The position numbers and the translations under genes were made by a program. 8,853 nt of DNA from positions 6,464 through 15,316 of the forward strand of contig DEKQ01000081.1 in the NCBI GenBank assembly GCA_002353975.1, in the 5' to 3' direction. This document shows, in pieces, positions 6,134-8,853 of this stretch. The DNA is from Prevotellaceae bacterium UBA2718. GTDB taxonomy: Bacteria > Bacteroidota > Bacteroidia > Bacteroidales > Bacteroidaceae. Positions within the stretch are counted from its first letter, which is position 1; the number at the start of each line of letters is the position of its first letter. Under the pieces are notes generated by a model, which made no database searches, had not been told where the DNA came from, and worked only from the letters and a program-made list of their open reading frames with translations.

Positions 6134-6973
6134 TCTCTCCACTTCTCCCGTCTGCAGATACTTTTTGCACTTTGCTATATACTTCTCTGCCAGCTCCTTG
6201 TCCTTTGAGTCGGGAAACTCGTTCAGGAAGCCGTAGCACTCATCCTCCGCATTCTGGAAGCGCTCCATCTGCTTCTCCCTTACGCTGTGCACCGCCAGGG
6301 CGTACTTGCTCTTCATAATCAGCAAATAGAAATTCTCTCTGAGCGACGTGAACGGATAATCCTTCAGCGCATTCTGCGACGTGATGATGCACGCATCATA
6401 GTTATTGCCGCCACCGGTACAGTTGCCGATGTATGTTCCAAGGTTATAGTACAACTGGGCGTTGTGCAGCTCTTTCTGCACCAAGTTGTCTTGCAACTCA
6501 AAGAGTTTCTTCTCCGCCGTTGCCCTGTTCGGGCTTGCGGGATAAAGGTCCATGAACTCCTGATACGCCTTCAGCGCGGCATACGTCGGAGTCTGGTCCA
6601 GACGCGGCTCCGGCACAGTGTGATACAGGCTCTCGCCCACGAAATAGCTGCACTTCTCCACGTACTTACCTCTCGGGTAAGAGGTGGTGTATTTGCGGAA
6701 AATCTCGCTGGCCGACTCATAATCCTTCGCGTTGTATGTCGCCATGCCATACATATACAGGCACTCCTCCGCGTTCTCCGTGCCCTTCATCACCGTCACC
6801 AGCTCGCCCAGCAACAGCGATGCACGCGAGAACTTGCCGCGGGCATACTGCTCCTTGGCATACTCGTACTTGTATAGATTATCCGTGCTCTTATAGACCG
6901 CGTTAAACTCCTTGGCACAACTTGCCAGGAGCACCGCAACCATAATGGCAATTATTGCTTTCGCTTTATTCAT
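6128..6973 (-). CDS. bamD: Outer membrane protein assembly factor BamD (lipoprotein)
   Basis: 281 residues from ATG 6971-6973. Periplasm-facing lipoprotein of the BAM complex that helps BamA insert beta-barrel proteins in the outer membrane. The signal peptide MNKAKAIIAIMVAVLLASC ends at Cys19. TPR-like helical repeats follow, with ARGKFSRASLLLGELV, NAKDYESASEIFRKYTTSYPRGKY and the well-conserved YNLGTYIGN and QNALKDYPFTSLRE segments. In-frame ATGs at 6979 and 6988 and a TTG at 7000 also exist; the TTG is part of the promoter -7 box and 6988 would be nearly leaderless, so 6973 (or 6979) is preferred. The last residues (EVERE) run into the TTCACTC tract, which gives the stop. Probably the first gene of the bamD-rpoZ-DUF4293-mazG-lipoprotein-dnaG run. 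Confidence 0.95.
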   Translation of the reverse strand: MNKAKAIIAIMVAVLLASCAKEFNAVYKSTDNLYKYEYAKEQYARGKFSRASLLLGELVTVMKGTENAEECLYMYGMATYNAKDYESASEIFRKYTTSYPRGKYVEKCSYFVGESLYHTVPEPRLDQTPTYAALKAYQEFMDLYPASPNRATAEKKLFELQDNLVQKELHNAQLYYNLGTYIGNCTGGGNNYDACIITSQNALKDYPFTSLRENFYLLIMKSKYALAVHSVREKQMERFQNAEDECYGFLNEFPDSKDKELAEKYIAKCKKYLQTGEVERE

Positions 6974-6997
6974 TCGCATTTTATGCATAAATCGGTG

Positions 6998-7029
6998 CAA
7001 AGTTACAACTAAAAAATGAGATACGCAAG
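6998..7029 (-). promoter_or_regulatory. bamD promoter
   Basis: On the minus strand TAACTTTG (6998-7005) is an exact -7 match. CTTG at 7026-7029, 20 nt upstream, is a one-mismatch -33 box. Predicted start of transcription is near 6991, leaving a leader of under 20 nt to ATG 6973. Confidence 0.65.
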
Positions 7030-7130
7030 AGAATGAATTGAAAATTAAGGTTCTTTACCCTTTCCTCCTTGCGAAATTACACTTCTTCTAAATCGCTAAA
7101 CAGTTATTATGCTCTCCTGCTTGGATGCTG

Positions 7131-7138
7131 CAAAGGTA
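7131..7138 (-). promoter_or_regulatory. Possible second, upstream promoter box toward bamD
   Basis: TACCTTTG on the minus strand matches TAnnTTTG exactly, but the best -33 candidate (TTTC at 7161-7164) is at a 22-nt spacing. If used, it would give bamD a leader of about 150 nt. Confidence 0.35.
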
Positions 7139-7186
7139 CGAAGAATATCAACACGTTTCCGAAAATCGCGAAATAACTGCCTCGCT

Positions 7187-7339
7187 TTAACATCCGTTTA
7201 CACGGCATTTTAACATCTCGCCATCCTTCGATGTACGATATAGCAATGGTAGGTGAATAAGCCCCTGAAAGCATATAAATAGCAAGGTAATCGCATTGAG
7301 ATAACCACCTAAGAACAAAGGTTTTACACCGTAAAACAT
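7187..7339 (-). CDS. Possible 50-residue membrane-spanning small protein
   Basis: ATG 7337-7339 to TAA 7187-7189 encodes 50 residues: MFYGVKPLF, then a hydrophobic stretch (about 8-33, including LNAITLLFICFQGLIHL) and a polar basic tail with two Cys (LKCRVNGC). The start codon is followed directly by a hairpin-forming sequence (7-bp arms, 7321-7337, loop ACC). There is no Shine-Dalgarno sequence and no exact promoter box immediately upstream. It may be a true small membrane peptide, a leader, or chance translation of a dispersed intergenic sequence. I do not recognise a family. Confidence 0.25.
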   Translation of the reverse strand: MFYGVKPLFLGGYLNAITLLFICFQGLIHLPLLYRTSKDGEMLKCRVNGC

Positions 7340-7413
7340 CTGCTTTGAAAGCTGCTGAAAATGTGGAAGTTACATCAGCGCGACAAGGAATAAGGCAAAT
7401 TCTAAATTTATAG

Positions 7414-7473
7414 TGAAATATGCGTGACGTTAACAGTTGAAAGGTTTGTTAACTTTTCACGCTATATTCGTCA
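7414..7473. repeat. Imperfect inverted repeat around GTTAACA/TGTTAAC
   Basis: The inner arms are exact (GTTAACA 7429-7435; TGTTAAC 7447-7453, 11-nt loop). The pairing resumes outward: GCGTGA (7422-7427) with TCACGC (7457-7462), and AATAT (7417-7421) with ATATT (7464-7468), interrupted by small bulges. It ends 10 bp before the 36-bp inverted repeat element. Confidence 0.65.
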
Positions 7474-7482
7474 AATAACAAA

Positions 7483-7666
7483 AAGTTCACAAGTTCACAA
7501 GTTCACAAGTTCACATTAAGCCGTTTGAGTGGATGTTGGGGAGGGGAGTATGTCATTTAAATATATAAAACTCTCGCGCGTACATTATTATAAAAGGGAT
7601 AACTATAAAGAGATAACACTTAAAATTCACTAATGTGAACTTGTGAACTTGTGAACTTGTGAACTT
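7483..7666. repeat. Perfect 36-bp inverted repeat made of 8-bp units, 112-bp spacer (candidate MITE-like element)
   Basis: The left arm 7483-7518 consists of AA, three GTTCACAA units, then GTTCACAT and TA. The right arm 7631-7666 is its exact reverse complement (TA, ATGTGAAC, three TTGTGAAC units, TT). The 112-bp spacer (7519-7630) is AT-rich with one GGGGAGGGG run and encodes nothing obvious. CAAA occurs just outside both ends (7479-7482 and 7667-7670) and could be a short target duplication, but in such AT-rich DNA it may be chance. A transcript would fold into a long uninterrupted hairpin. The inverted repeat is certain; calling it a mobile element is inference. Confidence 0.9.
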
Positions 7667-7686
7667 CAAAAAAATGCGAGCACTTT

Positions 7687-7718
7687 TTTGCATATCTCAA
7701 AACTTAGTTGTAAATTTG
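7687..7718 (+). promoter_or_regulatory. Promoter upstream of the small ORF at 7735
   Basis: TTTG (7687-7690), 20 nt, then TAAATTTG (7711-7718), an exact match to both promoter boxes. Transcription would start near 7725, about 10 nt before ATG 7735, and could read on into uvrB. Confidence 0.55.
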
Positions 7719-7734
7719 CGTCCAATAACCTGAA

Positions 7735-7956
7735 ATGACCAGAATGACAGACATACAGACCATACATAGCACGGCATTTACAGAGCTGCAAGCCCAAGAG
7801 CCACGCAAACGTGAGCGCAGGCCTATAGGCTTTGTTGTGCCTAAAAACAGGCCGAAAAAGTTTTTATGTAACGGTTTTGCAGTGTCGGATTTTTTGTGTA
7901 ACTTTGCACTCCAGATAATAATTCTTCACTCTTCACTCTTCACTCTTCACTTTTAA
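7735..7956 (+). CDS. Possible 73-residue small or leader ORF ahead of uvrB
   Basis: ATG 7735-7737 to TAA 7954-7956, ending 3 bp before the uvrB ATG. The first 45 residues are polar and basic (AQEPRKRERRPIGFVVPKNRPKK). The rest is the in-frame translation of the uvrB promoter and of the TTCACTC tract (HSSLFTLHF). A good promoter stands just upstream, and the stop position would permit translational coupling to uvrB. Against it: the C-terminal half is dictated by regulatory and repeat DNA, and I recognise no family. It may be a leader peptide, a decayed gene end, or chance. Confidence 0.3.
   Translation: MTRMTDIQTIHSTAFTELQAQEPRKRERRPIGFVVPKNRPKKFLCNGFAVSDFLCNFALQIIILHSSLFTLHF
7876..7906 (+). 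promoter_or_regulatory. uvrB promoter
   Basis: TTTG (7876-7879), exactly 19 nt, then TAACTTTG (7899-7906): a full match to the Bacteroidota consensus. Transcription would start near 7913, so the leader of about 47 nt contains heptamer tract 3. Confidence 0.75.
7925..7952. repeat. Heptamer tract 3: (TTCACTC)3 TTCACTT in the uvrB leader
   Basis: Three perfect TTCACTC units (7925-7945) and TTCACTT (7946-7952), ending 7 bp before the uvrB start codon. Same orientation and same terminal TTCACTT as tract 1. It occupies the place where a ribosome binding site would normally lie. Confidence 0.95.
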
Positions 7957-7959
7957 CCA

Positions 7960-8853
7960 ATGAGCACATTCAGTCTTACATCGAAATATCGCCCTACGGG
8001 TGACCAGCCGGAGGCCATCAGGCAGCTGGTTGAGGGGGTGCGGCGCGGGGACCGGGCACAGGTGCTGCTGGGCGTGACGGGATCGGGAAAGACGTTCACG
8101 ATGGCTAATGTGATAGAGCAGATAGGACGCCCCACGCTGATATTGAGCCATAACAAGACGCTCGCGGCGCAGCTGTATGAGGAGATGCGGGCTTTCTTCC
8201 CCGACAATGCAGTGGAGTATTATGTGTCCTATTACGACTACTATCAGCCTGAGTCTTACCTGCCTTCCACAGATACGTATATAGAGAAAGACCTTGCCAT
8301 CAACGAGGAGATAGACCGTCTGCGCCTCAGGGCGGTGTCGGCGCTGCTGTCAGGACGCAGGGACGTGGTGGTGGTCAGCTCAGTATCGTGCATATACGGC
8401 ATGGGCGGACCATCGACGATGCAGGGCTCGGTGATAGGCATCAGTAGGGGTGAACGGCTGGACCGTAACGACTTCCTGCGCAAGCTGGTGGAGGCTCAGT
8501 ACGTGAGAAACGATGTGGCGTTGGAGAGGGGTGAGTTCCGCGTGAAAGGCGACACGGTGGATGTGTCGATGGCCTACAGCAACGAGGTGCTGCGCGTGAC
8601 GTTCTGGGACGATGAGGTGGATGAGATATGGGAGCTGGACGCCAAGACCTACGCTCCGCTGCGGGCCTTTGACGAGTATCAGGTTTTTCCCGCCAACCTC
8701 TTTGTGACCACCAAAGACCAGCAGCAACGTGCAGTCAGCATGATACAGGATGACCTGGTGGTGCAGATAGACTACTTCAAGGAGCGTGGCGAGGGAGAGA
8801 AGGCGCAACGGCTGAAGGAAAGAGTAGAGTATGACCTGGACATGATCAGGGAG
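7960..8853 (+). CDS. uvrB: Excinuclease ABC subunit UvrB (partial, first 298 residues)
   Basis: The frame opens at ATG 7960-7962 and runs to the window end, giving 298 of a usual 670 or so residues. UvrB is the damage-verifying helicase-like subunit of nucleotide excision repair; it is loaded by UvrA and recruits UvrC. Seen: RPTGDQPEAI (11-20), Walker A GVTGSGKT (38-45), SHNKTLAAQLYEE (63-75), the damage-probing beta-hairpin YYVSYYDYYQPESYLPSTDTYIEKD (87-111) with its conserved tyrosines, and VSSVSCIYG (139-147). The stretch after that, MGGPSTMQGSVIGI, differs from the more usual GLG.PE.Y..., probably only lineage variation. ATG choice is supported by the N-terminal FSLTSKYRPTGDQP match and by the promoter at 7876-7906. 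Confidence 0.98.
   Translation, partial: MSTFSLTSKYRPTGDQPEAIRQLVEGVRRGDRAQVLLGVTGSGKTFTMANVIEQIGRPTLILSHNKTLAAQLYEEMRAFFPDNAVEYYVSYYDYYQPESYLPSTDTYIEKDLAINEEIDRLRLRAVSALLSGRRDVVVVSSVSCIYGMGGPSTMQGSVIGISRGERLDRNDFLRKLVEAQYVRNDVALERGEFRVKGDTVDVSMAYSNEVLRVTFWDDEVDEIWELDAKTYAPLRAFDEYQVFPANLFVTTKDQQQRAVSMIQDDLVVQIDYFKERGEGEKAQRLKERVEYDLDMIRE

Larger units (their letters stand above)
7006..7482. other. Long bamD-uvrB intergenic region, left part
   Basis: Nearly 480 bp with no convincing long gene. It holds the two bamD-side promoter boxes, the 50-codon small ORF (7187-7339), a 9-bp direct repeat TTTAACATC (7186-7194 and 7209-7217, 23 bp apart), the GTTTTAC-ACC-GTAAAAC hairpin (7321-7337) and an imperfect hairpin at 7414-7473. 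On the minus strand an AAGGAGGAAAGG stretch (around 7059-7070) looks like a ribosome binding site, but no start codon follows it. Confidence 0.6.

Noticed and set aside
6974..7000. Longer bamD start at TTG 7000 or ATG 6988/6979
   Set aside because: TTG 7000 is within the -7 promoter box and ATG 6988 is only about 3 nt from the predicted transcript start. ATG 6979 cannot be excluded, but 6973 gives the cleanest signal peptide.
7483..7516. CRP-type TGTGA/TCACA operator sites in the 8-bp units
   Set aside because: Units within an arm are direct repeats, not TGTGA-N6-TCACA palindromes, so they do not match the enterobacterial operator.
7483..7666. CRISPR array
   Set aside because: The repeated units are 8 bp and directly adjacent, with no unique spacers of CRISPR length between them; there is one inverted pair of arms and no cas gene.
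7667..7690. A-run / T-run hairpin as a bidirectional terminator after the inverted repeat
   Set aside because: The stem is almost all A-T with a mismatch and a tiny loop, and the T-run doubles as the -33 box of the promoter at 7687.
7933..8151. Minus-strand frame ending in VKSEE at 7933
   Set aside because: It is antisense to the uvrB N-terminus, and its tail is only the complement of the TTCACTC tract; it has no family resemblance to MazG beyond that repeat.

Overview
The window looks like chromosomal DNA of a Bacteroidota bacterium, most likely Prevotellaceae. Reasons: repeated promoter elements of the Bacteroidota type (TTTG, about 19-20 nt, TAnnTTTG), a Bacteroidota-style RpoZ and a DUF4293 membrane protein, almost no Shine-Dalgarno sequences, and intergenic spaces filled with short AT-rich or CACTCTT-type tandem repeats. 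The genus is inference; no rRNA or tRNA gene is present.

Layout. Positions 1-7000 are read almost entirely from the minus strand. From right to left: bamD (outer-membrane assembly lipoprotein), rpoZ (RNA polymerase omega), a DUF4293 four-helix membrane protein, mazG (NTP pyrophosphohydrolase), a small lipoprotein overlapping the primase gene by 4 bp, and dnaG. A hairpin at the dnaG stop probably ends this run. Then come, each with its own promoter, a secreted Ser/Gly/Arg-rich low-complexity protein and the start of a glutathione-peroxidase-family gene that leaves the window at base 1. To the right, uvrB is on the plus strand with a near-consensus promoter and leaves the window at base 8853. 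Between bamD and uvrB lie about 1 kb of mostly non-coding DNA holding the densest unexplained structure.

The known genes are housekeeping (replication priming, transcription, nucleotide-pool cleaning, envelope assembly, excision repair). I see no clear defence system, prophage, CRISPR array or biosynthetic cluster. The most notable points are: (1) the peroxidase-like protein has Ser where the peroxidatic Cys belongs and also lacks the active-site Gln; (2) a perfect 36-bp inverted repeat built of four 8-bp units per arm around a 112-bp spacer (7483-7666), resembling a small non-autonomous element or a large hairpin; (3) three tracts of the heptamer TTCACTC, all in the same orientation, two supplying the stop codons of mazG and bamD and one in the uvrB leader; (4) three non-ATG starts (dnaG GTG, mazG GTG, rpoZ TTG); (5) two small ORFs of uncertain reality in the bamD-uvrB gap.
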